Below are positions 23,969-32,621 of a stretch of 52,442 nt of DNA, piece after piece; position 1 is the first letter of the stretch; every line of letters starts with the position of its first letter. The notes under the pieces are model-generated. The model did no database searches and had not been told where the DNA came from. It was given only the letters and a program-made list of their open reading frames with translations. The stretch comes from Dehalococcoidia bacterium (GTDB lineage Bacteria > Chloroflexota > Dehalococcoidia > Bin125): assembly GCA_022822855.1 (NCBI GenBank), contig JAJDYG010000034.1, positions 1-52,442 of the forward strand. The letters run 5' to 3'. A program made the position numbers and the translations under genes.

Positions 23969-24970
23969 ATGAGCGGACAGAACACCGAGAAGCAGATTCT
24001 CGCCATGGTGCTCCTGTTGGTGCTGGCCGTGGCCTCGCTGGGCGCCTACACCTGGTTTGACAACGGGCGTCGCACAGAGGCCCGATCCGAAATCCTGACC
24101 AAGGACGCCCAACGCGCTTCGTGGACGTTCGCCAACAACTGCCGCGAGTGCCACGGCAATGACGGCCGAGGCTCCGAGTCGGACGCGTCGCTGGTCGGCC
24201 CGGCACTGAACACGCCGAACAACACCTACGCGTTCCTGACCGACAACCAGGGTCAGCTAGAGGCGCTGCAGAACGACTTCCGCTACACCATTACTTGCGG
24301 ACGCAACGGAACCCCGATGCCTCCCTGGAGCATCGATCAGGGCGGCTCGCTTGATGGCTTCAAGATCGACAACCTCGTCACGCTGATCACGACCAACGCC
24401 GGCAATGCGTGGGAGACCGCCGTCGAGCACGCCGTCCACCTGGACGAGGTCACAATCGAGAACCTGCACACCGCGCTTGAGGCGGCGGAAGAGACCCTGA
24501 AGGCCTCGGGCTGGTTCGTCGATCTCGAAGCAGCCGCAGGCGCTGTCGCTCGCACCGAGGCGGCGGATGCAGAGTTGATCAGCCTGCGCGACGCGGTTGC
24601 CGCGGCGGAAGAGTCGGGTGAAGGCCTCGATGAGGCACAGGATGCGTTGGCGGCATACGAGAAAGGTTACACCGCGCTCGTGCTGGCCGCCGTCACCATC
24701 CGAACCTCCGATGACTCACAGGCGGTCGCCGACGCCACCTCGAGCTTCAACGCCGCCTCCAGTGTCCAGCAGGAAGTGGCGATGAACCGCGCCTGGCTCA
24801 AGACCGCCAGCGACTATCAGGCCGCCGTCGACAATGTGAACACCGCTGAAGAGCGGTTCGCCGCCGGACTGCCCGTTCCAACGCCGGCGACACAGGTGAC
24901 CTCGAATACCTGCGGTCAGGTCTCGGCGGAGCTCGGTGACTGGTTGAGCGCTCACAGCGGGTCGTCATAA
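23969..24970 (+). CDS. Membrane-anchored monoheme cytochrome c with long helical C-terminus
   Basis: A 333-residue protein. An uncleaved-looking N-terminal helix (about 10-28) anchors it. The single heme site is Cys58-Cys61-His62 (NNCRECHGNDGRG), with Met117 (NGTPMPPW) as probable sixth ligand. After residue about 140 there is an alanine- and glutamate-rich helical region of about 170 residues, with coiled-coil character (LHTALEAAEETLKASGW, LRDAVAAAEESGEGLDEAQ), and a final pair-type cysteine (SNTCGQVSAEL). This extension is much longer than a normal cytochrome c. It ends the operon and likely accepts electrons from the Rieske/b6 complex. An AGAGGG site precedes the ATG. Confidence 0.88.
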   Translation: MSGQNTEKQILAMVLLLVLAVASLGAYTWFDNGRRTEARSEILTKDAQRASWTFANNCRECHGNDGRGSESDASLVGPALNTPNNTYAFLTDNQGQLEALQNDFRYTITCGRNGTPMPPWSIDQGGSLDGFKIDNLVTLITTNAGNAWETAVEHAVHLDEVTIENLHTALEAAEETLKASGWFVDLEAAAGAVARTEAADAELISLRDAVAAAEESGEGLDEAQDALAAYEKGYTALVLAAVTIRTSDDSQAVADATSSFNAASSVQQEVAMNRAWLKTASDYQAAVDNVNTAEERFAAGLPVPTPATQVTSNTCGQVSAELGDWLSAHSGSS

Positions 24971-25107
24971 TCTGAGCAGAGCGGTCGCCCGGGGACGGTG
25001 AGTGCCCAAGATTGAATCGTTCGTCATTGGTACGCTGACCTGTATTCCAAGTTCGGCGTTGTAAGAGAAGCCTCGCCAGCGGATCGGCGGGGTCAGGAGA
25101 GATCAGG

Positions 25108-25227
25108 ATGGCAGCAGCACAAACCGGCAAGCGTTACTTCTGTCCGAGCTGCGGCGCGGAATTCATCGTGACGCGCGGCGGTGACGCAGAGCTCAAGTGC
25201 GGCGATACGCCGCTCGAAGAGAAGTAG
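25108..25227 (+). CDS. 39-residue zinc-ribbon micro-protein
   Basis: A short ORF with a GGAGAGATCAGG ribosome site. The protein carries GKRYFCPSCGAEFIV and a later single cysteine, LKCGD, so three cysteines in a half-ribbon, like desulforedoxin-type or rubredoxin-like knuckles. It is paralogous in layout to the next small ORF (both start MA...GKRY and share the G-D/E-x-L-K pattern). The upstream gap 24971-25107 contains no gene. Confidence 0.65.
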   Translation: MAAAQTGKRYFCPSCGAEFIVTRGGDAELKCGDTPLEEK

Positions 25228-25329
25228 CGCGCGGTCGAATCACCGAGCTCGTCGCGCACGTCGCGCGGCGGGCCGCCGACAGGCAGTCGGCCGGGAGTTC
25301 AATACCGAGCGAGTGGGAGAGTAACGACG

Positions 25330-25473
25330 ATGGCAGTCCAACTTGGCAAGCGGTACCGCGACGAAGAGTCGGGCATTGAGGTGCTTTGCATCAAGCCGGG
25401 CGAGTGCGACCTCAAGGTTGACGAGCGCGAGATGGAATTGATGCAGCCGAAGGTGCTTCCCTCGGCCGACTAG
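25330..25473 (+). CDS. 47-residue degenerate zinc-ribbon paralogue
   Basis: The protein starts MAVQLGKRYRDEESGIEVLC and lines up with the preceding micro-protein, but the CxxC is replaced by DEES; only two cysteines remain (VLCIKPGECDLKV). It therefore cannot form the same metal knuckle. The end MQPKVLPSAD is longer than in its neighbour. A GAGAGTAACGACG stretch precedes the ATG. Confidence rests on the similarity of the two frames and their tandem placement. Confidence 0.6.
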   Translation: MAVQLGKRYRDEESGIEVLCIKPGECDLKVDEREMELMQPKVLPSAD

Positions 25474-25547
25474 AACTTCGGACCCCTCCCGGTTCGCAGT
25501 CGCTCAACGTCGACCGACACGTTGGGCGGACGGAGTGATGTCTCTCA

Positions 25548-26015
25548 ATGGCTGGCGTTCGCGAGCAGCTACGCTCTGATCTCCGCGACGCGATGCGGGC
25601 CAAAGATGTCCCGCGTCGCAGCACGATCAGGATGCTCGAGGCCGCGATCAAGAATGCCGAAATCGAGAAGCGTGGCGCTGAACTACCCGAGTCCGATGTC
25701 CTCGCGATCCTGCAACGGCAGGTCAAACAGCGCCGCGAGTCGATCGAGCAGTTCGAGAAGGGCGGCCGCGACGACCTGGCTGAGATCGAGCGGGTCGAGA
25801 TCGCGATCATCGAGCAGTACCTGCCCAGGCAACTGAGCCGCGAAGAAGTGACTGAGCGCGCCCGAGCCGTGATCGATCAGGTCGGTGCCTCCGGCCCCGG
25901 TGATCGGGGCAAGGTGATGGGCATGCTGATGAAGGAACTGAGGGGTGAGGCGGACGGGTCGCTCGTCAATGCCGTCGTTGGGCAGTTGCTGGCGGAGGCC
26001 GCAGGCTCCGACTGA
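25548..26015 (+). CDS. GatB/YqeY domain protein
   Basis: The 155-residue protein matches the YqeY family (GatB C-terminal-like tRNA-binding fold). It has LRSDLRDAMRAKDVPRRSTIRMLEAAIKNAEIEKR-type helices at the start, RRESIEQFEKGGRDDLAEIERVEIAIIEQYLP in the middle, and a C-terminal GDRGKVMGMLMKEL. The function of stand-alone YqeY is not established. In many bacteria it sits close to phoH, pgpH and ybeY; here it is directly upstream of the pgpH-like gene with phoH and ybeY absent. Confidence 0.92.
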   Translation: MAGVREQLRSDLRDAMRAKDVPRRSTIRMLEAAIKNAEIEKRGAELPESDVLAILQRQVKQRRESIEQFEKGGRDDLAEIERVEIAIIEQYLPRQLSREEVTERARAVIDQVGASGPGDRGKVMGMLMKELRGEADGSLVNAVVGQLLAEAAGSD

Positions 26016-26137
26016 CCCTGGCCCAGTTGTTTTTTCTTCCTCTTCTTGACGTAACGGCGTCTGTATCATTGAATCACGGAGCGCGCGCAGCCGATCTTTG
26101 CGCTGAGTGTTTGTGACCATGCTCCAATGATCTTGTG

Positions 26138-28363
26138 ATGAGCCAGCCAACCTACTTCACCCGGTGGCGCGTAGGCCTGTTCGGGATTGCGCTTGGCATC
26201 GGCATTGTCCTGGCGCTCACACCATTTCAGCCGACCGAAACCTTCCCCGCCACTGGCACGGTCGCTGATCGTGACATCGTCGCGTCCGAGCAGGTCACCT
26301 TCGTCAGCGCCGCACTGACGGCTGAGGCCCAGCAAGCCGCGCGTGACGATGTCGATACGCATTTCGAGTTCAATCCCGACATCCGCCCGGCCCAGTTGGA
26401 AGGCCTGAGGCTGTACCTCGATGCCGTCGTCTTCGAACGCCAGGCGCGCGACGCGCCACTTGCGACAGAGCAGGATTCGACGACATCAGCCGACGCTAAG
26501 GAAGGCGCCGAAGGAACTGAGGAGGGCACAGAGGAAGCTGACCAGCCGGAGCAGGTCGCCCCGGCCCCGCGAGTGCGCATACCAGACTCCAGGTTGGCCG
26601 ATCGCGATGAAATGTTCCTGATCGCCGTCTCGGCCCCGTTGTTCAACAGCATTCAGCGCGAGGCGCAGCTCTTGCTCGAGTCGCTCCTGCAGGAACGGCT
26701 CTACGAGGAAGACCTCGACTCGGTGCGTCTGACCCTGCATGATCGGGTCGACCCGACCTTGACGCTGACGGAGACCAGCATCATCGCTTCGCTGGTGAGC
26801 GCCTACTTGCGCCCGACGATGATCGAATCGGCGGCGCTCACCGAGCAGGCGCGAGACCGTGCCGCCCTGGCCGTTCCGGGTGTCTCGCGGACCGTTGCCG
26901 AGGGCGACTTGGTGGTGCCGCGAGGCGCGATGGTTGACGACTTCGCCGCCGAAGCCCTTGCTCAGCTCACTCCTCGCGGCGCGGGCATCGAGCTCGAATC
27001 CCTGGGCGCCGTGATGATCATTGGCCTCGGGGCCGCAAGCGTCTTCGCCTTGTACCTGTTCTTCTGGCGCCCCGCCGAGGCGGCCAGCGACCGAAGAATC
27101 CTCCTGCTCGCAGTGTTGATCCTGGTCTCCGTCGCCGCAGCCCGGGCCTGGTTCGAGTTTGCCTTGCCGGGCGGCGTCGATGAGTCGCTGGACCTGATGC
27201 TGCCTCTCGCCGCCGGACCGGTCTTGGTCGCCGCGTTGCTCAGCACCGGCCTGGGCGTCACGACCGGCGTGCTGATCTCCGTCTTGGCGGGGACGGCGGC
27301 GATCGTTCTCCCCGACTACGGGCTGGCCCCCTCCGGAGCGCTGGCATTGCGGCCGTTGGCCTTCTTCCTTGCCAGTTCGCTCGGCGGAGTCTTTGCTGCG
27401 ACGCGCGCCCAAGCCCTCGCGCAATACGGCATGGCCGGAATTGCCGCGGGAGTGTCCGGCTTCCTGGCAGGTGCAGCGATCTGGCTGCTCGACCCTCAGC
27501 GGGTCACCGACCAGCTCGGTTGGCTCGCCCTCGCCGCGTTGGTGACTGCGGCGCTGGTCGCGGTCATTACGATCGGCGCGTTCTCCCTCCTCGGCGCGCT
27601 GTTCGGCATCACCACGCCCATGCGGCTGCTCGAACTGGCCCAGCTCCAGCGTCCACTGCTGCGCCGGCTGCAGGAGGAAGCACCGGGCACATTCCACCAC
27701 TCGCTGTTGGTGGCAACGCTGTCCGAGCGGGCGGCCGCCCAGATCGACGCCGACCCGCTGCTCGTCCGGGTTGGCGCTTACTACCACGACATCGGCAAGC
27801 TCAATCGGCCCGCGATGTTCATCGAGAACCAGGACGGCCCCAATCCCCACGAGAACCTGGATCCGAGCGAGAGCGCCCGACTGATCATCGAGCACGTTGA
27901 GCGCGGCGACGACCTTGCCCGCCGCGACCGGCTGCCGCCTCGCATCCGCGACTTCATCCTCGAGCATCACGGCTCACGTCGGGTCGCCTTCTTCTATCGC
28001 AAGGCGGCGATGTCTGATCCGCGGGTCGACCCTCGCGACTACACATATCCCGGCCCGCCGCCCCAGTCACGAGAGACGGCGATCGTGATGCTGGCCGATA
28101 GCTGCGAGGCGGTCGTGCGCGCCAGCGGAGAACATGGTGCCGACCGGATCGGCCTGCTGGTTGACGGCGTCTTCGACGAACGATTGCGCGAGCGGCAGCT
28201 CGATCATTGCGATCTCACGCTCAGCGAATTGCGGCAGATATCGGCCAGTTTCAAGCAGACGCTGGTCGGCGTGCATCATCAGCGGATCGAGTACCCTCCC
28301 GCCGCCGAGGACGAGCTACGCGCCACCCCACGCGAAGGATCGCCGCCCAATCCGGCGCTCTGA
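26138..28363 (+). CDS. 7TM-HD (PgpH-like) cyclic-di-AMP phosphodiesterase candidate
   Basis: This protein of about 741 residues has an N-terminal helix (GLFGIALGIGIVLAL), a large extracytoplasmic domain (about 35-285), roughly seven transmembrane helices (285-490) and a C-terminal HD domain. The HD motifs are visible: FHHSLLVATLSERAA, GAYYHDIGKL with the His-Asp pair, and FILEHHGS. In PgpH this architecture hydrolyses c-di-AMP; that substrate is inferred from the family. The acidic insert TSADAKEGAEGTEEGTEE in the outer domain is unusual. GTG 26135 is an alternative start one codon earlier. The 120-bp gap before it holds a T-rich stretch but no clear promoter. Confidence 0.88.
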   Translation: MSQPTYFTRWRVGLFGIALGIGIVLALTPFQPTETFPATGTVADRDIVASEQVTFVSAALTAEAQQAARDDVDTHFEFNPDIRPAQLEGLRLYLDAVVFERQARDAPLATEQDSTTSADAKEGAEGTEEGTEEADQPEQVAPAPRVRIPDSRLADRDEMFLIAVSAPLFNSIQREAQLLLESLLQERLYEEDLDSVRLTLHDRVDPTLTLTETSIIASLVSAYLRPTMIESAALTEQARDRAALAVPGVSRTVAEGDLVVPRGAMVDDFAAEALAQLTPRGAGIELESLGAVMIIGLGAASVFALYLFFWRPAEAASDRRILLLAVLILVSVAAARAWFEFALPGGVDESLDLMLPLAAGPVLVAALLSTGLGVTTGVLISVLAGTAAIVLPDYGLAPSGALALRPLAFFLASSLGGVFAATRAQALAQYGMAGIAAGVSGFLAGAAIWLLDPQRVTDQLGWLALAALVTAALVAVITIGAFSLLGALFGITTPMRLLELAQLQRPLLRRLQEEAPGTFHHSLLVATLSERAAAQIDADPLLVRVGAYYHDIGKLNRPAMFIENQDGPNPHENLDPSESARLIIEHVERGDDLARRDRLPPRIRDFILEHHGSRRVAFFYRKAAMSDPRVDPRDYTYPGPPPQSRETAIVMLADSCEAVVRASGEHGADRIGLLVDGVFDERLRERQLDHCDLTLSELRQISASFKQTLVGVHHQRIEYPPAAEDELRATPREGSPPNPAL

Positions 28364-28421
28364 CCGGCCCTCTGGTTCTGCGGCAACTGGCCATAACGAG
28401 TCCGGCCGATAGCATCGCAGC

Positions 28422-29084
28422 ATGCGATTCGCCGTGCTCGTCTTTCCCGGTACCTGGAGCGACTGGGATTGCGTCTACGCGCTGGAGAATCTCGGTCAGG
28501 TCGCCGAACGGGTCTGGCATAAGGAATCCTCCCTCGACGAGTACGACGGCGTGATCCTGCCCGGCGGATTCTCCTACGGCGACCACCTGCGCTGCGGAGC
28601 AATCGCCCGATTCTCCCCGGTGATGTCGGCCCTGGAGCGCTTCGCTGGCACCGGCAAGCCGATCTTCGGTTCCTGCAACGGATTTCAGATTCTGTGCGAG
28701 GCGGGCCTGCTGCCCGGCGTCCTGCTGCGCAATGCGTCGCTCCAGTTCCGCTGCCAACCCCAGGAGCTGACCGTTGAGCGCAACGACACCGGGTTCTCCT
28801 CGTCGTGTCGACCGGGCCAGATCGTCCAACTGCCGATCTCGCACGGTGAGGGGCAGTACTTCGCTTCGCCCGAGGTCCTCGACGAACTCGAAGACGCCGG
28901 GCGCGTGCTGTTCCGCTACTCGGGTGAGAATCCCAACGGCTCTCTGCGAGACATCGCTGGAATCGTGAATCCCATGGGCAATGTCCTCGGCATGATGCCT
29001 CACCCCGAGCGCGCATCCGACCCGTTGCTCGGCGGAACCGACGGCAACTACATCTGGCGCTCAATGATCGAACGGTGGGGCTGA
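28422..29084 (+). CDS. purQ: Phosphoribosylformylglycinamidine synthase, glutaminase subunit
   Basis: PurQ supplies ammonia to PurL in the fourth step of purine synthesis. The 220-residue class I glutaminase has Cys85 in GSCNGFQIL and the His194/Glu196 pair in MPHPERA. The start FAVLVFPGTWSDWDC is typical of the family. The purL gene begins one base after the stop. The small third subunit PurS, normally encoded just upstream in this type of operon, is not found in the 58 bases before purQ or elsewhere in this window. Confidence 0.95.
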   Translation: MRFAVLVFPGTWSDWDCVYALENLGQVAERVWHKESSLDEYDGVILPGGFSYGDHLRCGAIARFSPVMSALERFAGTGKPIFGSCNGFQILCEAGLLPGVLLRNASLQFRCQPQELTVERNDTGFSSSCRPGQIVQLPISHGEGQYFASPEVLDELEDAGRVLFRYSGENPNGSLRDIAGIVNPMGNVLGMMPHPERASDPLLGGTDGNYIWRSMIERWG

Positions 29085-29085
29085 C

Positions 29086-31335
29086 GTGACCACTGTGCCT
29101 GCCCCGAACGATGCGCCGCCCGCCGAGGTCGATGACGACGTCCTCGCGCAGATCGCGCTCAGCCGTGATGAATACCAACTCGCCTGCGAGATGCTCGGCC
29201 GCGCCCCGTCCGACGTCGAGTTGGGAATGATCGGCGCGCTCTGGAGCGAGCATTGCGGCTACAAGCACTCCCGACCGTTGTTCCACCACTTCCCCACCGA
29301 AGACGAGCGCATTCTCACCAACCTGGGCGAGGAGAACGCCGGCGCAATCGACATCGGGGGCGGCTGGGTCGCGGTGATGAAGATCGAGTCTCACAACCAT
29401 CCCTCGGCGATTGAGCCGTACGAAGGCGCAGCGACCGGCGTCGGCGGCATCGTCCGAGACATCTTCGCCATGGGCGCGCAACCGATCGCCCTGCTCGACT
29501 CTCTGCGCTTCGGCCCACTCGAGGATCGCCGCAACCGGCGCCTCTGCGTCGGCGTCGTCGCCGGCATCGGCGGCTACGGCAACTGCCTCGGCATTCCCAC
29601 TGTCGGCGGCGAACTCATCATCGGCGACGCCTACAGCAGCAACCCGCTCGTCAACGCGATGTGCCTCGGCATCGCCCCGCGCGGATCTCTGCTCTCCGCC
29701 ACTGCCGGACCTCCGGGAACCCAGCTCATGATCGTCGGCGCCGACACCGGCCGCGACGGCCTGCACGGCGCGACCTTCGCCTCGGTCGAACTGGACGAGT
29801 CCTCCGCCGAGCGCCGGCCGGCCGTGCAGGTCGGCAATCCCTTCCTCGAGAAGTCCCTCATGGACGCCTGCGTGGGACTGGTCCGAGACCACCGCGACTG
29901 GCTCGAAGGACTGCAGGACTGCGGCGCAGCCGGGATCACATCTTCGACCGTCGAAATGGCCGAGCGGGCCGGAGCTGGAATCCGCATCCAGACCCAGCAG
30001 GTGCCGCGCCGAGAGTCCGGCATGACCCCGTATGAGGTCATGCTCTCCGAGTCCCAGGAGCGGATGATCGCCGCCGTCAAGCCTGAGCACGTCGGTGACG
30101 TCCAAGCCTGGTTCGAGCACTGGGACCTGCACGCCGAAGTGATCGGCGATGTCACCGACGACGGCATCGCGCGTGTCTTCGACGGCGAGTCGGAAGTCGG
30201 TGCGGCGCCCGTCTCGGTGATGACCAGCCCGCCCGCCTACACGCCCTACGCCGAGCGAGACGCCGAGTCCGCTGCGCGCGCGGCATGGGATCCGTCGACC
30301 CTCCCCGATCTCGCCCCACCCGACGCCAACGACGTCCTGCTGCGGTTGCTGGCCTCGCCCAACATCGCCTCCAAGCGCTGGGTCTATCGCCAGTATGACC
30401 ACATGGTCGGCACGAACACCGTCGTCACACCAGGATCGGACGCGGCTGTCCTGCGCATCCGCGGCCTCAAGCAGGGACTCGCCGTCTGCACCGACGGTCC
30501 CGGCCGAGCCGTCGAGCTCGACCCCTATGCCGGAGCCGCCCGCGCGGTCGCCGAGGCCGCCCGCAATATCGCCTGCAGCGGCGCCAGACCGGTCGCGGTG
30601 ACCGACTGCCTCAACTTCGCCAACCCCGAGCGACCGCCGATCTACTACCAGCTCAGCCAGTCGATCCGCGGCATGGCCGACGCCTGCCGCGCCCTCGGCA
30701 CGCCGGTCGTGTCAGGCAACGCCAGTCTGTACAACGAGTCCGAAGACGGCCCCGTCACGCCAACGCCGGTCGTCGGAATGCTCGGCATCATCGCCGATGT
30801 CACCAAGGCCGTGCGGATGGCTTTCCAGGACGACGGCGACGAGATCTGGCTGCTCGGTTCCCGCCCCGACCCGGATGCTTCGACGCTTGGCGGCAGTGAG
30901 TATCTGTCCATCGTTCATGGTCTGTCGGCGGGACCTGTTGCGGTTGACCTCGAGGCCGAATCCGCCCTGGTCGACGCGCTCGTCGACGCGGCCGAAGCCG
31001 GCCTGCTCAAGTCCGCCCACGACTGCTCCGACGGCGGTCTCGCCGTCGCACTGGCAGAGTCGGCCATCGCTGGAGAGGTCGGCGCCACGGTCGAGCTTGG
31101 AAGCGTCGAGCGGGTCGATGCCGCGCTGTTCGGCGAGGCGGGCGCCCGCGCGGTGATCAGCGTCGCCGCCGGGGAATCGGCACGGTTGGCGGCAATGGCG
31201 TCTCGGCACGGCGTGGCGGCGACCAGGATCGGGACGGTAGGGGGCGACCAGCTTCGGCTTGGCAGCATCAACACGCCGCTCTCCGAAGCAGCCGATGTCT
31301 GGAACTCTGCCCTGTCCGACCTGCTCGATTCCTAG
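29086..31335 (+). CDS. purL: Phosphoribosylformylglycinamidine synthase, large subunit
   Basis: The 749-residue protein is the small-type PurL that works with PurQ and PurS. It shows EHCGYKHSRPL, ESHNHPSAIEPYEGAATG, GGIVRDIFAMGA, the second half-domain with RWVYRQYDHMVGTNT and GNASLYNES, and HDCSDGGLAVALAE near the end. It starts with GTG at 29086, one base after purQ. Length and motif order match the B. subtilis-type protein (about 740) rather than the 1300-residue fused enzyme, so a PurS should exist elsewhere in the genome. Confidence 0.96.
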   Translation: MTTVPAPNDAPPAEVDDDVLAQIALSRDEYQLACEMLGRAPSDVELGMIGALWSEHCGYKHSRPLFHHFPTEDERILTNLGEENAGAIDIGGGWVAVMKIESHNHPSAIEPYEGAATGVGGIVRDIFAMGAQPIALLDSLRFGPLEDRRNRRLCVGVVAGIGGYGNCLGIPTVGGELIIGDAYSSNPLVNAMCLGIAPRGSLLSATAGPPGTQLMIVGADTGRDGLHGATFASVELDESSAERRPAVQVGNPFLEKSLMDACVGLVRDHRDWLEGLQDCGAAGITSSTVEMAERAGAGIRIQTQQVPRRESGMTPYEVMLSESQERMIAAVKPEHVGDVQAWFEHWDLHAEVIGDVTDDGIARVFDGESEVGAAPVSVMTSPPAYTPYAERDAESAARAAWDPSTLPDLAPPDANDVLLRLLASPNIASKRWVYRQYDHMVGTNTVVTPGSDAAVLRIRGLKQGLAVCTDGPGRAVELDPYAGAARAVAEAARNIACSGARPVAVTDCLNFANPERPPIYYQLSQSIRGMADACRALGTPVVSGNASLYNESEDGPVTPTPVVGMLGIIADVTKAVRMAFQDDGDEIWLLGSRPDPDASTLGGSEYLSIVHGLSAGPVAVDLEAESALVDALVDAAEAGLLKSAHDCSDGGLAVALAESAIAGEVGATVELGSVERVDAALFGEAGARAVISVAAGESARLAAMASRHGVAATRIGTVGGDQLRLGSINTPLSEAADVWNSALSDLLDS

Positions 31336-31353
31336 CCCTCGGTTCGATATCTC

Positions 31354-32562
31354 TCATGCCTGCACCTGGTCGCTGCGATAGCGATCGCGATCGGGGATTG
31401 CCGCTCCGCGTGTCAGGGCGGGCATATCGAGCATGTGTCTCGTCCCGGCGTCCCAGTTGAAATCGAGACCGGCGTTGTGCCGTCGCGCGACCTGCAGGTC
31501 TCGGAAGCGGCGCTCGAGCGTCCAGCGACGGTGAATCGCGTTGGTTCCCGCGGCGGGGAAGAGCATTTCGACGGCCTCGGTCGCGGCGTGGACGGCGTTG
31601 ACGTTGGCCAGCCGCCATTGGGCGACGGCGTCGAGATTCGGTTCTCGATCCAATACCGACTGCCAGGCGATCGATCCCATCTCACGGACATACGAACGGG
31701 CCGAACCGACCCGCGCCTGGGCGCGTCCCAGCGCGACGCGGAAGTGCTCGCGATCGGCGAGCGAGCGGGAATCGCTCTTGCTGGCTACCAGCTTGGCATT
31801 CTGGACGACCTCGTTGATCGCTCCCTGGGCGGCGCCCAGCGCCTGACCGCCGTTCTGCAGCCAGCTCGCGATGCCGCTGTCGGGGATTCGCCAGTTCGGT
31901 CCCTTCGCGTGAGGCCGCGAGCCGATCTTCATCGTTCGCTTGTCCGGCGCGAACACATCGACGCTCTCGTAGTCATGCGAGCCTGTGCCGCGCAGACCCA
32001 TCGTGTCCCAGGTCCGCAGGATCGTCCCCTGATCCGGGTCGAGGAAGGACATATACGCATCGCTCGGCCGGTCTTCGTCGCGGAACGCGGCGACTACGTG
32101 GGTCGCGTGATCGATCCCGCTGGCGTAGGTCGCAATCCCGCTAATGATCCAGCCGCCGTCGGCGCGCTTGCCCCAGTTGGTCGGCCGGGCCGAACCGGCG
32201 ATCCGGCAGCGGGGTCCACCGGGATCATCCGAACCGATCATCTCGCGAAGATGGTCCGTCTCGATGAAGCCCGTCACCAGCGACAGCTCAGCCGCGAGCA
32301 TCACGACCCAGCCGCTGGACGGATCGGCCTCGGACAGGGCCTCGACCGCGTGGAAGGTGACCAGGGGCGGCACTTCCAGTCCGCCGGCGGCGGCGGGAAT
32401 GAACAGGCGGAACAGCCCTGCGTCGGTGAAGGTCTCGATCAGGTGCTCGGGAGGCCGGCCGTTGGCCTCGGTCTCGTCCGCGCACTCGGCGATCAGCGGC
32501 TGCAGGTCCCTCGCGACCTGGACGATCGGATGTTCAGCAGGATCCGGCTGTGTTCGATTCAT
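31354..32562 (-). CDS. Acyl-CoA-dehydrogenase-superfamily flavoprotein (HsaA/DszC-like monooxygenase type)
   Basis: A protein of about 402 residues with the ACAD N-terminal helix domain (LIETFTDAGLFRLFIPAAAGG), the flavin-binding beta domain (WIISGIATYASGIDHATH) and a type-2 C-terminal domain (HRRWTLERRFRDLQVARRHN). That last form is typical of the group D flavin monooxygenases rather than true acyl-CoA dehydrogenases, and no catalytic glutamate is evident. It probably needs a flavin reductase partner, which is not in the window. ATG 32562 is preferred over TTG 32580. It was probably once directly downstream of the CoA-transferase gene at 34825, with the R-M pair now between them. Confidence 0.8.
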   Translation of the reverse strand: MNRTQPDPAEHPIVQVARDLQPLIAECADETEANGRPPEHLIETFTDAGLFRLFIPAAAGGLEVPPLVTFHAVEALSEADPSSGWVVMLAAELSLVTGFIETDHLREMIGSDDPGGPRCRIAGSARPTNWGKRADGGWIISGIATYASGIDHATHVVAAFRDEDRPSDAYMSFLDPDQGTILRTWDTMGLRGTGSHDYESVDVFAPDKRTMKIGSRPHAKGPNWRIPDSGIASWLQNGGQALGAAQGAINEVVQNAKLVASKSDSRSLADREHFRVALGRAQARVGSARSYVREMGSIAWQSVLDREPNLDAVAQWRLANVNAVHAATEAVEMLFPAAGTNAIHRRWTLERRFRDLQVARRHNAGLDFNWDAGTRHMLDMPALTRGAAIPDRDRYRSDQVQA

Positions 32563-32621
32563 CGGCCGCCATTCGGTCAATCGCCTGCACTGCTATTCCT
32601 TGTCCGCCGTCGCTTGCGACC

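Noticed and set aside
26016..26134. A promoter (TTGACG at 26046) before the PgpH-like gene
   Set aside because: The best -10 match, TATCAT, is only 12 bases away, too close for a normal sigma-70 promoter.
28279..30402. A 707-residue minus-strand frame opposite purQ and purL
   Set aside because: It lies opposite two unambiguous purine genes and has low-complexity Arg/Gly/Ala composition.
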